A stretch of 64,000 nucleotides of DNA from Trinickia acidisoli (GCF_017315725.1 NZ_JAFLRG010000002.1:1860001-1924000), one strand, 5' to 3'. Shown: positions 10,192-18,510, counted from the first letter of the stretch. The notes: generated by a model from the letters alone, not told the origin. Program-made: numbers and translations.

Positions 10192-11226
10192 TGTTCTTGA
10201 TACGTTGTTCTTATAGCTGCTCTCTCAACCGCGACGACAATGGATTGCCATCAATCGGTCTCGCGACAAAAAAGCCGCAAAGGTAGTCCCGCCGCATTTC
10301 GATACGGCCCGGCAACGGGCGCTCCCCGCATAGGTTCACGATCACTTCGGACGCAAAACGGCCGTGTGCCTATGCTTCGGTGGAAGCGGCACTACCTTCC
10401 AATCAGCCTATCGAGGCCGCTTGGAGAAACGAGCGCAATGAATGTCCGAACGAACTATCCGATTGACCGCCGCAAGCACAGCGTCTGCGCGGGGCACACG
10501 GATAAACCGGCTGTCCCAAGCTCGGGACAGCCGCTAGCCAAGCCGGCCAGCACGCGGTTCGCTCGAAATGTGATGGAATGACAACGTCGTTGTTGTGATA
10601 TTGCCGATGTTGGCCGCAGGGTCGACGTGTTTGGGCATCGACCGTCCAACAACGATTACAAATGCTTGCTGCATGTTCAGCCCCGGAACTCTCAAAATTT
10701 TTTAGTCAGCGTAAGCGCATCGCCCCGACACTCGGCAACCGTCAGCGAATCTTATTTTCTTTCGTATTGCTAACAGCATCCATTAGGTCAGGCCATACGG
10801 CTGCGCATTATCGCCGATCCAAGAAATTTTTGGAAATTTTTTGTAACATGCGTGCCGGTAAGCGAATTGTAGCGTTGCATGGATTTAAGACCATTGGGCG
10901 GCATTGCTGCGCGCAGAGAGGGCGATTTCTTATTGTTTTGCTGGGTACGCTTCCGCAGTTGGGCGCAATCTCATTGCCGCGGTCGTTCCGTGCCATCGTG
11001 CGGTAGCGACTTCCGACAGCCTGACAGGGTATGCCGGCGGCGCTGATCTTGTCGCCCGCGCTACGAATGCATAACTCCGTCCGCTCAATTTTTACAAATA
11101 GCTTAGCAAACTTGCCAAGTTGTTAGTTTCGAGCGATCATCCCTCGTCGCCGCGCAGGAAGCTATCCTGGCCGACAGCTTGACGATCTGCTGAACGGAAT
11201 TCCTTATTGTTAAAGGATCGGGACTT
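10192..11226. other. 1-kb non-coding region between the TPS operon and an unknown gene
   Basis: Open frames here (for example 10240-10581 and 10662-11006 on plus) have no ribosome binding site, no recognisable domain and base composition unlike the genes. AT-rich patches lie at about 10660-10860 and 11080-11220, and probably hold the divergent promoters of the TPS operon and of the gene at 11227. A near-palindrome AACTTGCCAAGTT lies at 11109-11121, about 105 bp before the next start codon, and could be an operator. Confidence 0.6.
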
Positions 11227-11886
11227 ATGCCAATGGATGCGGTGATAAATCAGCAACAAGCGGCGGACCTCTATGTCAAATCAAGACGCCCTGGCTATAC
11301 GCGGATCAACGGCGCCTATCACTATTCCTGGCATCTAAATAATCGTATCGTCGTTGGCGTGGGGGGCGGCCCCGGCCATCATCGGAATTTCACATGCGAT
11401 ATAAGTAATGCCGTTGCGATCACGCTTGATGAAGGCCCCGGCTTCCTCGACGTCGGCGGTGCAGGGGGAATCAATGCAGCGACATTACTCCAAAGCGTAT
11501 CCACCGTGCTCAAGGCACGCTTCAGGACGTTGATCCGGACGGCTGCCTTCAACAACATGGGTAGAACACCCCAGCGGGTAACGCTTCAAAATACCAAGAT
11601 CGTCAACCGGTTTAATCGATCAACCATCATCATCAATTTGGGAGCCAATTCAGTCGAGATTGAACCCGGGCGATCCCATACTTTTGCCGATGGCTTTTTG
11701 ACTGGGTTTGCCGTGGTGCGCCATCTTGCCGCCGGCGATACCTATTACCGCAACCTCGATGTCCGCGAAAATGTCGTGCTGACCAATGGTGAGCCATTGA
11801 GAATCATGCAAGCCACCCCGTCCACTCCGGACAAGCCGGTCACGCTAACCGGGACGGTGTCGGGCGCTATTAATGTCGAGGTTTGA
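11227..11886 (+). CDS. Hypothetical protein of unknown function, 219 aa
   Basis: A well-placed AAAGGA lies 8-12 bases before the ATG. I do not recognise the protein. It has no signal peptide or membrane helix. The middle contains a glycine-rich stretch (VVGVGGGPGHHRNF, about 44-57) and a second one (FLDVGGAGGINAAT). The second half is rich in beta-branched residues (TIIINLGANSVEIEPG, then a C-terminal TLTGTVSGAINVEV), suggesting a beta-sandwich or repeat fold. GC content and codon use look lower and less biased than those of neighbours, which fits horizontal acquisition. It stands alone, divergent from the TPS operon and convergent with the OsmC gene. Confidence 0.75.
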   Translation: MPMDAVINQQQAADLYVKSRRPGYTRINGAYHYSWHLNNRIVVGVGGGPGHHRNFTCDISNAVAITLDEGPGFLDVGGAGGINAATLLQSVSTVLKARFRTLIRTAAFNNMGRTPQRVTLQNTKIVNRFNRSTIIINLGANSVEIEPGRSHTFADGFLTGFAVVRHLAAGDTYYRNLDVRENVVLTNGEPLRIMQATPSTPDKPVTLTGTVSGAINVEV

Positions 11887-11928
11887 AGCGTCGGGCCGGC
11901 CGCCGAACCGACGATCCTCGAACAACCG

Positions 11929-12405
11929 TCAGGTCTGCGCAAACTCAATGGTAGGTTCGCAACGAACAGGGAAGTTCACCGAGTTGGCGACGTAGCACTT
12001 CTCGTGCGCTGTGTGGTGGAGCTTCGCCGCCAGATCCCGGTCATCACCCTTTCGAATGACAACGCGAGGACGCAAGATGACTTCAGTGAATCGGCCTTGT
12101 TCGGGGCTGTCGAGCATCGTCCCTTGCGCCTCGTCGAGATACGCCAGAACATGAACACCCGCATCCGCACACAGATGCAGATACCAGAGCTGATGGCACG
12201 CGGACACCGAAGCAAGAAACAGATCTTCGGGATTCCAGCGAGCCGCATCCCCGCGGAACGCCGCGTCGGCCGAGCCCGCAATCTCCGGCTTCGAGCCTGA
12301 TCGGATGATGTGGTCGCGACCATATTCGCGGTATCCGGACGTGCCCGTTCCTTCATTGCCCGTCCACAGTACAGCAACGTTGTATCTATGTTCTCCGTGT
12401 GCCAT
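11929..12405 (-). CDS. OsmC/YhfA-family peroxiredoxin-like protein
   Basis: This 158-residue protein has the two conserved OsmC cysteines, in LASVSACHQLWYLHLC (about 65-80) and HEKCYVANSVNFPV (about 134-147). The Arg/Glu of the N-terminal half needed for thiol peroxidase chemistry are plausible. The family reduces organic hydroperoxides, or acts on related small electrophiles, in the cytoplasm. AAGGAT precedes the ATG by 7 bases. The gene is divergent from a GntR operon, and the palindrome at 12512-12525 lies between them, so the same regulator may also control it. Confidence 0.85.
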   Translation of the reverse strand: MAHGEHRYNVAVLWTGNEGTGTSGYREYGRDHIIRSGSKPEIAGSADAAFRGDAARWNPEDLFLASVSACHQLWYLHLCADAGVHVLAYLDEAQGTMLDSPEQGRFTEVILRPRVVIRKGDDRDLAAKLHHTAHEKCYVANSVNFPVRCEPTIEFAQT

Positions 12406-12494
12406 CGCGCGATCCTTCAGTTTGAAGAGATTGAATCTGGACGGTGCCGGTAACGCCAGGCTCGAGTCCAGTGAGCGGAACTACAGAAGGCATT

Positions 12495-12525
12495 TTGGCA
12501 CAGGCCATCGAAATGGTATACCATT
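12495..12525 (+). promoter_or_regulatory. Candidate promoter with overlapping GntR-type operator
   Basis: AATGGTATACCATT at 12512-12525 is a perfect 14-bp palindrome containing GGTATACC. FadR-type GntR regulators such as NanR are known to bind GGTATA elements. A possible -35 TTGGCA (12495-12500) and -10 TATACC (12517-12522) are spaced 16 bp, so the palindrome would cover the -10 box. This supports autorepression of the GntR gene at 12551. It is inference from sequence only. Confidence 0.6.
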
Positions 12526-12550
12526 ATTCCAAAATGAGGGGCCGACTTGC

Positions 12551-13192
12551 ATGAACACGACATTGGACTCAACCTCTGACACGGTGGTTACATCCCTACG
12601 AGAGATGATCGTAGGCGGGCAATTCGAGCCTGGAGAACGGTTGGTCGAGCGAGATCTGGCTAACGCGTTTGGCGTCAGTCGAATTCCATTGCGTGAGGCC
12701 ATCCAGCAACTGGAACGCGAAGGTCTCGTGGAAATTTTCAGGAACCGGGGCGCTGTGGTTCGGATATTGACTCTGTCGGACATCGACGAGATCTATGATC
12801 TACGGACGCTCCTCGAAGGAGACGCGATCCATCGCAGCGCAAAGCGAATGGACGAAGAGACGCTGGCGCGCGCGGAACTCGCCCATCGCCTCCTTGAAGG
12901 TGCGAAGACGAAGGCGAGACAGGGCGAACTCAATCGTGAATTCCATGAGCTCCTGTATTCGCAATGCGGTAACGATCGTCAGTTGAAGGCGATCAAGGAA
13001 CTGCGTGCGCAAGTTGAACGCTACGAGCGCTTGCAGGACACGCTGCTCGACGACACGCCGTCGTTTCAGATAGAGCACGAAGCGATTCTGCGTGCCTGCA
13101 GGGAGCGCAATGCGCGAGAAGCTCGCTCGCTCACCATCAGTCATCTAAATTCAGCCAGGACAATCGTCGCGCGGCTTGTTGCGGTCAACTAA
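12551..13192 (+). CDS. GntR-family (FadR/FCD subfamily) transcriptional regulator
   Basis: It is 213 residues from the ATG at 12551; longer in-frame starts run through the operator and the divergent gene. The winged helix-turn-helix is at about 10-75, with the typical GERLVERDLANAFGVSRIPLREAIQQLEREGLV. The all-helical FCD effector domain follows (about 85-205), with the metal/ligand motif pieces EIYDLRTLLEGDAIH, NREFHELLY and EHEAILRA. It is first in a likely operon with an SDR and an alpha/beta hydrolase, so the effector is probably their substrate or product. It likely represses its own promoter through the GGTATACC palindrome. Confidence 0.9.
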   Translation: MNTTLDSTSDTVVTSLREMIVGGQFEPGERLVERDLANAFGVSRIPLREAIQQLEREGLVEIFRNRGAVVRILTLSDIDEIYDLRTLLEGDAIHRSAKRMDEETLARAELAHRLLEGAKTKARQGELNREFHELLYSQCGNDRQLKAIKELRAQVERYERLQDTLLDDTPSFQIEHEAILRACRERNAREARSLTISHLNSARTIVARLVAVN

Positions 13193-13253
13193 CCGACTTG
13201 TTTCATACTGCCTGCGCGCGCCCCCGAAACTTACTCGGCATGTCAGCGTCACC

Positions 13254-13997
13254 ATGAAAACTCTGTTGCCTGTCGCTCTTGTCACCGGCTCGACTTCCGG
13301 TATTGGCGCCGCGATCGCGCGGCGCCTGTCGAAGGACGGATTCTCAATCGTCCTACATTCGCGGAGCTCGGCAGACGCGGGCCATGCGCTGGCCCGAGAA
13401 CTCGGATCGGCAGCCTACGTGCGAGCCGATTTGGCCAATGACGCGGACAGAGTGAAGCTCATCCGCGAAGCGATTGCCGTATGGGGCCGACTCGACGTTC
13501 TGGTCAATAACGCCGGAATCAGTCGCGTTATCTCCCATGCCGATCTGGCGGCGGCCACGCCCGACGTGTGGCAAGAATTGTATGAAGTCAATGTCGTCGC
13601 CCCATTTCGCCTGGTAACCGAAGCGCAATCCGCCCTGCGTGAAGCCGCCACTCGAGGAAGGCCGGGTTGCGTCGTCAACGTGAGTTCCCATGCCGGCGTT
13701 CGGCCCAAGGGCGCGTCCATTCCTTACGCCGCGACCAAGGCGGCGTTGAACCACGTGACCCGCTTGCTCGCCCTTTCGCTTGCCCCGGACATCCGCGTGA
13801 ATGCCGTTGCGCCTGGCTTGGTCGATACGCCTCTCACGGCGGGCTGGACGCAAGCTCAACAACTTTGGAAAGAGCGTTCGCCCATGCGGCGGGCTGCTAG
13901 CCCAGACGATATTGCTCAGGCAGTGGCATGGCTGGTCGCCTCTGATTATCTGACGGGAGAAATCCTCCTCTCGGACGGTGGATTGAATCTCACGTAG
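13254..13997 (+). CDS. Short-chain dehydrogenase/reductase (SDR)
   Basis: From the ATG at 13254 the protein is 247 residues, the classical SDR size. It shows the cofactor motif TGSTSGIGAA (11-20), NNAG (85-88), the catalytic Ser in VNVSSHAG (144/145) and the YxxxK pair Tyr158/Lys162 in PYAATKAAL. The C-terminus ends in the usual LTGEILLSDGGLNLT. It is an NAD(P)-dependent oxidoreductase of unknown substrate. It follows the GntR gene by 61 bp and precedes a hydrolase by 32 bp, probably one transcript. An Arg/Ser after the second beta strand (HSRSS) suggests NADP(H) preference. Confidence 0.92.
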   Translation: MKTLLPVALVTGSTSGIGAAIARRLSKDGFSIVLHSRSSADAGHALARELGSAAYVRADLANDADRVKLIREAIAVWGRLDVLVNNAGISRVISHADLAAATPDVWQELYEVNVVAPFRLVTEAQSALREAATRGRPGCVVNVSSHAGVRPKGASIPYAATKAALNHVTRLLALSLAPDIRVNAVAPGLVDTPLTAGWTQAQQLWKERSPMRRAASPDDIAQAVAWLVASDYLTGEILLSDGGLNLT

Positions 13998-14029
13998 ACG
14001 AAGACGCAACCCAATCGAGGAGCCGCCCC

Positions 14030-14635
14030 TTGCATCAGCCATCACAGTTGCTTTTCCTCCCAGGCGCCTCCGGAAGCACGGCGTTTTGGGAGCCTTTGGC
14101 GAATCGCATCTCTATCGACGTCAAACGTCTCATCGTTGGCTATCCGGGGTTCGGCCAAGAACCCGTCGATCCGGCCATCAGTTGCTTCGAGGACCTGGTC
14201 GATCGAGTCGTCCGCTATATCGATCAACCCACCGCCATCATCGCGCAGTCGATGGGCGGCGTAATCGCGATGCACGCCACGCTGAAACGCCCCGATCTCG
14301 TGACCCATCTCGTGCTGACAGTCACATCGGGCGGCATCGACATGAATGAATTCGGTGCGGCGGATTGGCGGGCGGATCTCGTCGCCGCCAATCCACATTT
14401 CCCTGATTGGTTCGTGACGCTCAAGTCGGATCTCGCTAACGAATTGCGTGGAATCACTCAGCCCGTGTTGCTGCTATGGGGAGATGCGGACCCCTACAGT
14501 CCCGTTGCCGTTGGCCGCCGGCTCTCGGAACTCATTCCGCGCGCGCAACTGCATATCGTGTCCGGGGGCGAGCACGATCTAGCCAACGTTTATGCAGCGG
14601 ACATTGCAGACCTAGTCAATGCGCACTTGGCGTAA
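14030..14635 (+). CDS. Alpha/beta-fold hydrolase
   Basis: The 201-residue reading uses a TTG start at 14030, preceded by GAGGAG at a good distance; no ATG is equally well placed. The protein has the oxyanion segment FLPGASGS, nucleophile Ser74 in AQSMGGV, acid Asp152 or Asp154 in LLWGDADPYSP, and His182 in SGGEHDL, a complete catalytic triad. It is short compared with many hydrolases because the cap is minimal. It is likely the third gene of the GntR-SDR operon and may act on an ester or C-C bond in the same small catabolic step. Confidence 0.88.
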   Translation: MHQPSQLLFLPGASGSTAFWEPLANRISIDVKRLIVGYPGFGQEPVDPAISCFEDLVDRVVRYIDQPTAIIAQSMGGVIAMHATLKRPDLVTHLVLTVTSGGIDMNEFGAADWRADLVAANPHFPDWFVTLKSDLANELRGITQPVLLLWGDADPYSPVAVGRRLSELIPRAQLHIVSGGEHDLANVYAADIADLVNAHLA

Positions 14636-14656
14636 GCGTGAATTAAAACGGCCGCC

Positions 14657-15289
14657 TCACCGCTCCATTACGGCACGCAGCGCCGCATCGGCGCTGTGCA
14701 GCGGCCGACGTTTTCCGCGTACGAGATTGGCGGCGGGCGCCATCCACGGATGAGCGAGCGCAACGACAGTCGCTCCCGCGTCATAGGCTTTATCCGCGGC
14801 AGCCGCGATGGCAGCGTAACAACTGTCGAGGCAACCGCCTTGGTAAAGCGCCCATACCGATGTGACGTGAACGATCTTGATCGTCGCGCCTCTATCGCTC
14901 ACATGTTCTTCAAAAAGCTGTCTATTAGGGTTGAGGCTGGACTCGACCGCGCACAACACCGCGATTCTCCTTCCGGCCTTCGTTGCCGCGGCAGCCAACG
15001 CTCTATCTGCTCTCACAATCGGAACGGCGGCATGCTCGAGTTCGTCGACCGCCGGCCCCAGCGTCGCACAGGTCAAGATGACAGCGTCCGCCTCCGCCGC
15101 TTGTCCCACGGTCATGTCTTCAGGAATCCATTCCCGCAGCACCTCGCCCGGGTGTGCCGGATTGTGCATCATCGTCATAACAACCACCTCAATACCAGGC
15201 AGGAGCGGCCATTCGACATGGTCGCTCTGATCGTTGACAATTGCTGGGTCAAACGTCTCGCGACTGCCGGAGTCGGGGATGATACGCAC
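14657..15289 (-). CDS. Asp/Glu/hydantoin racemase-like protein
   Basis: The upstream part of the open frame looks non-coding, so a GTG at 15289 is proposed, giving about 210 residues; no good ribosome binding site is visible and the start is uncertain. The Asp/Glu-racemase superfamily fold is suggested by MRIIPDSGS at the start, EADAVILTCATLGPAVDEL (first Cys), and GRRIAVLCAVESSLNP (second Cys region). Two cysteines in this arrangement fit cofactor-independent racemases or related hydantoin/decarboxylase enzymes. The usual LGCTH-like second motif is replaced by ALAHPWMAP, so the true activity is unclear. It is convergent with the hydrolase and divergent from the zinc-ribbon gene. Confidence 0.7.
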   Translation of the reverse strand: MRIIPDSGSRETFDPAIVNDQSDHVEWPLLPGIEVVVMTMMHNPAHPGEVLREWIPEDMTVGQAAEADAVILTCATLGPAVDELEHAAVPIVRADRALAAAATKAGRRIAVLCAVESSLNPNRQLFEEHVSDRGATIKIVHVTSVWALYQGGCLDSCYAAIAAAADKAYDAGATVVALAHPWMAPAANLVRGKRRPLHSADAALRAVMER

Positions 15290-15309
15290 GAAAAGAAGGA
15301 GACCAGCCC

Positions 15310-16350
15310 ATGCCGACGACCGTCTGCCCAAAATGCAACCGCTATTCGACCGTCCCGAACGTACAGAATGCCGAGCCGTATCGGTGCCCCTATTGCACGA
15401 CACCGGAAGCATCCCTTCTTTACAAATGCTTTTCATGCATGAAGGTGTCCATCTTCGTCGCAGCGCGGCTGCCTCGTGCCTGCCCGTACTGCATGACGAT
15501 CGTGCGCACGCTCCCACGCGACGTGATCCCGACCCCCGTCATAGTCACCCCATTCGTCGAAACGGATTGGCTCTATCACGTCACGAGCATGACCATCGCC
15601 CGCTCGATCAAACGGATCGGACTTCAATCAGCGCTCAGCCGCACTGGGGTCGCGAGACCCGATCCAAACGGCTCGTTTGCGCTCGATCGCGTGAACCGAG
15701 TCGCGAAATCGATCAAGGGTCGACTCAAGGAATATCTCGGCGTCTGTTTGGGTAACGTGGATAGCAATGTTTGGCGCGATGCCGTCGTGCCCTATACGGC
15801 GTTCCCGTTCGTGTGCACGGGCAGCAACGATGATTACGTGCCCCTGAAGAGGCTCGAGGACGTTGCACTTACGGCTTTCGGCAACGCAGTCATGGGCGCC
15901 AAATTTCAGTTGAAGCCGAAAAACAAGTTTGTCATCGCCAAAAAGGAGACCACGCGCGTCCTTTGCGACCTGCTCGCCACCAACGCAGATCACTACCTGA
16001 CGAAGCTGGCGACTCAGTACGCGAATTTCGACTTCGATATCGAAGGGGCGATCACTGCCTGTCACGTGTACTTTCTGAACACGAGGCTCGATCCGCTCAT
16101 ATTTCAAGGCGGCTTCACCGACTACACCAAGCTTCGCAGCCCATCCTCGATCGTTGTTCTGCGCGTGCGCCGCGCCGACGTACACGGCGCGGAGGACGAT
16201 TTGGCGGATTTTCGCGCGGTGCGGACCAGAGTGGATGTGCCTCCCGCCAGGCTAGAGATTCTCACTGGAACCGCGATCTACACCGACTTCAAGCGGTTCG
16301 ACTTCCGCAGCCGAGCCGAGAACTGGACGCCCCTGTTGCAATGGCGCTGA
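15310..16350 (+). CDS. Zinc-ribbon protein with possible ADP-ribosyltransferase-like domain
   Basis: AAGGAG precedes the ATG at the correct distance. The 346-residue protein starts with two zinc-ribbon pairs: CPKC (6-9) with CPYC (26-29), and CFSC (40-43) with CPYC (58-61). The next part opens with WLYHVTSMTIARSIKRIGL, the pattern of DarT/KptA-like ADP-ribosyltransferases (YHxT followed by a helix ending in GL). Near the C-terminus come SSIVVLRVRRADV and VPPARLEILTG, which resemble the last strands of that fold. The link is inference; catalytic residues are not proven. No obvious antitoxin or operon partner lies beside it. An orphan toxin or effector, or an RNA-modifying enzyme, are alternatives. 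Confidence 0.75.
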   Translation: MPTTVCPKCNRYSTVPNVQNAEPYRCPYCTTPEASLLYKCFSCMKVSIFVAARLPRACPYCMTIVRTLPRDVIPTPVIVTPFVETDWLYHVTSMTIARSIKRIGLQSALSRTGVARPDPNGSFALDRVNRVAKSIKGRLKEYLGVCLGNVDSNVWRDAVVPYTAFPFVCTGSNDDYVPLKRLEDVALTAFGNAVMGAKFQLKPKNKFVIAKKETTRVLCDLLATNADHYLTKLATQYANFDFDIEGAITACHVYFLNTRLDPLIFQGGFTDYTKLRSPSSIVVLRVRRADVHGAEDDLADFRAVRTRVDVPPARLEILTGTAIYTDFKRFDFRSRAENWTPLLQWR

Positions 16351-16378
16351 TAAACGGACCTAAGCCGCGTATCACCGG

Positions 16379-17458
16379 TTAAGGCTGCAGCACGGTCATC
16401 TTGAACGGGCCGCCGTTCGCGGTGGCATGCGCAACCGCTTCGTTCGCGTCGTCGAGCGCGAATGTCGTCACGTCGAAGTGATCGAGGTCGAGCAAGCCCG
16501 AGCGGATGAGCCCCGTCATGCGAGTCACGGCTTGCGGCGGATACATCCATTTGCCGCGTATCGTGATGTCGTTTCGCATGATCCACGGATAGGGCAAGTC
16601 GAGCCCATCCCCGCCCAGCATGCCTACCCCGCCCATCAAGATGACGCGGCCGTATGGGCGAACGGCCATGATCGCCGCGCGCACGACCTTCGTGCTCGCC
16701 GACGGCGGCAGCAAATCGATCACGCAATCGATCGGACACGGCGCCGCCTGCCGCATCCGTACGCGGTCCTCCTCCTCGTTGCCCGTCAGCCTGACCGTTT
16801 GCACGCGTTCGCCGAAGCGGCGCTCCAAATCAGCGAGCGCCTTTTCGTTACGTCCAGGCGCGACGACGCAGCGCACGCCCATCGCCAGCGCGACAGCCAC
16901 GCAGGCGCTGCCGAAGTTGCCGGTCGCTCCGCTCACGAGCAACGTTTCGCCAGCCTGCAAGGCGGCCGCAAGCAGCCCGCCGTAGGGCACGAGCATGACG
17001 TTGAGCGCGCACCAGCGCGCGGCCTCTCGCGGATCGACATCGCCGATGCGAATCGCGTTCTCGGTCGGGACACGCATCTCTTGCGCAAACGGGCCGTCGT
17101 GAAAATATCGTTGCAGACGCAGGCCGCCCTCACTACGCGCACTCCATCCCTGCAATGTGATGTCGGGCATCAAGGCATCGTCGCGCGAGCGCACGGTCGG
17201 ATCGCAAAACACCCAATCGCCCTCCTTCAAATGGGTGGCGTCAGGCCCGCTCGCCTTCACGCGACCGATCGCGCCGCAGCCCGGTACGATCGGCAGTTCC
17301 ATCGAATAGCGGCGTTCGCCATTGAACACTTCATTCGCGTAGGACAACACCGGCGCGGCGACAACGTCCACGATCACCTCACCTGTTCCCATCTCGGGGC
17401 TCGGCATTTGAGCAATCGCGAGGGGCTGACTCAGTGATTTCAAAATGGCGGCTTTCAT
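16379..17458 (-). CDS. MDR-superfamily zinc-independent alcohol dehydrogenase/quinone oxidoreductase
   Basis: The ATG at 17458 gives a 359-residue protein starting MKAAILKS, as usual for this family; the longer frame would run through the divergent regulator. The GroES-like domain comes first (PIVPGCGAIGRVKASG at about 54-69). The Rossmann domain follows with LLVSGATGNFGSACVAVALA (about 170-189). The structural zinc cysteines of classical alcohol dehydrogenases are absent, so it should be NAD(P)H-dependent and metal-free. It is divergent from an XRE regulator with direct repeats in the gap, so that protein probably controls it. Confidence 0.88.
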   Translation of the reverse strand: MKAAILKSLSQPLAIAQMPSPEMGTGEVIVDVVAAPVLSYANEVFNGERRYSMELPIVPGCGAIGRVKASGPDATHLKEGDWVFCDPTVRSRDDALMPDITLQGWSARSEGGLRLQRYFHDGPFAQEMRVPTENAIRIGDVDPREAARWCALNVMLVPYGGLLAAALQAGETLLVSGATGNFGSACVAVALAMGVRCVVAPGRNEKALADLERRFGERVQTVRLTGNEEEDRVRMRQAAPCPIDCVIDLLPPSASTKVVRAAIMAVRPYGRVILMGGVGMLGGDGLDLPYPWIMRNDITIRGKWMYPPQAVTRMTGLIRSGLLDLDHFDVTTFALDDANEAVAHATANGGPFKMTVLQP

Positions 17459-17526
17459 CTTCGTACTCCATCGAGCGTGATAGAACGAAATCATTCTGGC
17501 ACGCGCAGATTTTCCATCCAGGCCTG

Positions 17527-17557
17527 GTACTATCCTAGGATTGTCCTGTACTACCCT
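17527..17557 (+). promoter_or_regulatory. Direct repeats and palindrome in the divergent promoter region
   Basis: GTACTATCCT at 17527-17536 and GTACTACCCT at 17548-17557 are direct repeats 21 bp apart, two helical turns. A perfect 10-bp palindrome ATCCTAGGAT sits at 17532-17541. They lie between the oxidoreductase start (17458) and the XRE start (17571), a good location for an operator controlling both. Confidence 0.55.
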
Positions 17558-17570
17558 GCATGGATCGCAC

Positions 17571-18347
17571 ATGTCGTCGACGTCGAGACGAACTGAATTC
17601 GGAGATTTCCTGCGTTCGCGGCGAGAAAAGCTGACGCCGGACGCACGAACGCTCAAAAGCGGGCGGCGGCGGCGCACGCCGGGCTTGCGGCGCGAGGAAG
17701 TCGCGGAGTTGGCGGGCATCGGCGTGGACTGGTATGTGCGGCTCGAACAGGGGCGCACGGTCAGCCCGTCCGATGCCACCCTCGTCGCGTTGGCCCATGC
17801 GCTACGGCTCGGCAAAGCGGAAGCCGCCCATCTGCGGGCTCTGGCCCGCGGCAGCGATTCGCGCGCGTTCGTTTCCGAGCACGTGCCGCCGGCAATCGAG
17901 AGAATGGTCTCGAAGCTCGCGCTGCCGGCCTACGTGACGGGCCGGCGCTGGGACATCCTGGCCTGGAACCGCGCCGCCAACGATCTCTTCGGATTTGGCC
18001 GCTTGGCTCAAACGAACCGCAATATCCTGGTCTTCATATTTGCCGAGCGGAACGCACGGCAATTGTTCGGATCGACATGGCAGGAGGAAGCGCGACGCAT
18101 GATCGCTCTTTTTCGCGCGACGCACGATCTGCATGCCGACGATCCGGCGTTCGTCGATCTAGTAGAACGGCTGCGATCGGTAAGTCAGGAGTTCTCGAAG
18201 TGGTGGAAAGCTCATGATGTTCGTAGTGGTGCGTCGGGGCAGAAGGCTCTAGCTCATCCGAAACGCGGCATACAACACTACGAATATGCGACGTTTCAGG
18301 CGAACGACGATCCGGCCTTGAAGCTCGCGATTTATACGCCCGTATGA
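17571..18347 (+). CDS. XRE-family regulator with MmyB-like ligand domain
   Basis: The ATG at 17571 gives 258 residues; an earlier ATG at 17541 would lie inside the operator repeats. The N-terminal helix-turn-helix (about 8-75) includes RRRTPGLRREEVAELAGIGVDWYVRLEQGR, the signature of the large XRE/MmyB group of actinobacteria and proteobacteria. The C-terminal MmyB-like PAS-type domain (about 100-250) has RRWDILAWNRAANDLFGF and a final ALKLAIYTP. Such regulators usually control an adjacent divergent oxidoreductase in response to a small lipid or redox ligand, which is the arrangement seen here. Confidence 0.92.
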   Translation: MSSTSRRTEFGDFLRSRREKLTPDARTLKSGRRRRTPGLRREEVAELAGIGVDWYVRLEQGRTVSPSDATLVALAHALRLGKAEAAHLRALARGSDSRAFVSEHVPPAIERMVSKLALPAYVTGRRWDILAWNRAANDLFGFGRLAQTNRNILVFIFAERNARQLFGSTWQEEARRMIALFRATHDLHADDPAFVDLVERLRSVSQEFSKWWKAHDVRSGASGQKALAHPKRGIQHYEYATFQANDDPALKLAIYTPV

Positions 18348-18404
18348 CGTATCACCGCAGTCATGCTTGATCGCGACGGTCTTGCAGCTTTTCATTCGCA
18401 CAAA

Positions 18405-18420
18405 GCTATGCCATCATAGC
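18405..18420 (+). promoter_or_regulatory. Inverted repeat just before the his leader ORF
   Basis: GCTATG (18405-18410) and CATAGC (18415-18420) form a 6-bp inverted repeat with a 4-bp spacer. It lies 3 bases before the leader peptide ATG. A weak promoter (TTGCAG at 18382-18387 with an imperfect -10 in this repeat) would start transcription close to that ATG, so the leader could be translated from a nearly leaderless message. Confidence 0.35.
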
Positions 18421-18423
18421 CGC

Positions 18424-18510
18424 ATGAAATTTCCACGCATCACGTCCAACCCGCATCGCCATCACGGTCGCTCTTCATTGCGCCGTGGTTCGTCACATCG
18501 AAATCATTGA
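18424..18510 (+). CDS. Candidate histidine-rich leader peptide, 28 aa
   Basis: This small ORF encodes 28 residues, with His at 11, 13, 14, 25 and 28 (PHRHHG in the middle, HRNH at the end). It lies between the upstream regulator and hisC and is followed by an intrinsic terminator. Histidine enrichment directly before a histidine biosynthesis gene is the classic sign of ribosome-mediated attenuation. The His run is less dense than in enterobacterial HisL, and no Shine-Dalgarno sequence is visible, which lowers confidence. Confidence 0.6.
   Translation: MKFPRITSNPHRHHGRSSLRRGSSHRNH

Noticed and set aside
10662..11006. Plus ORF of 114 codons with a hydrophobic stretch
   Set aside because: No ribosome binding site, odd codon use, AT-rich promoter-like DNA and no domain.
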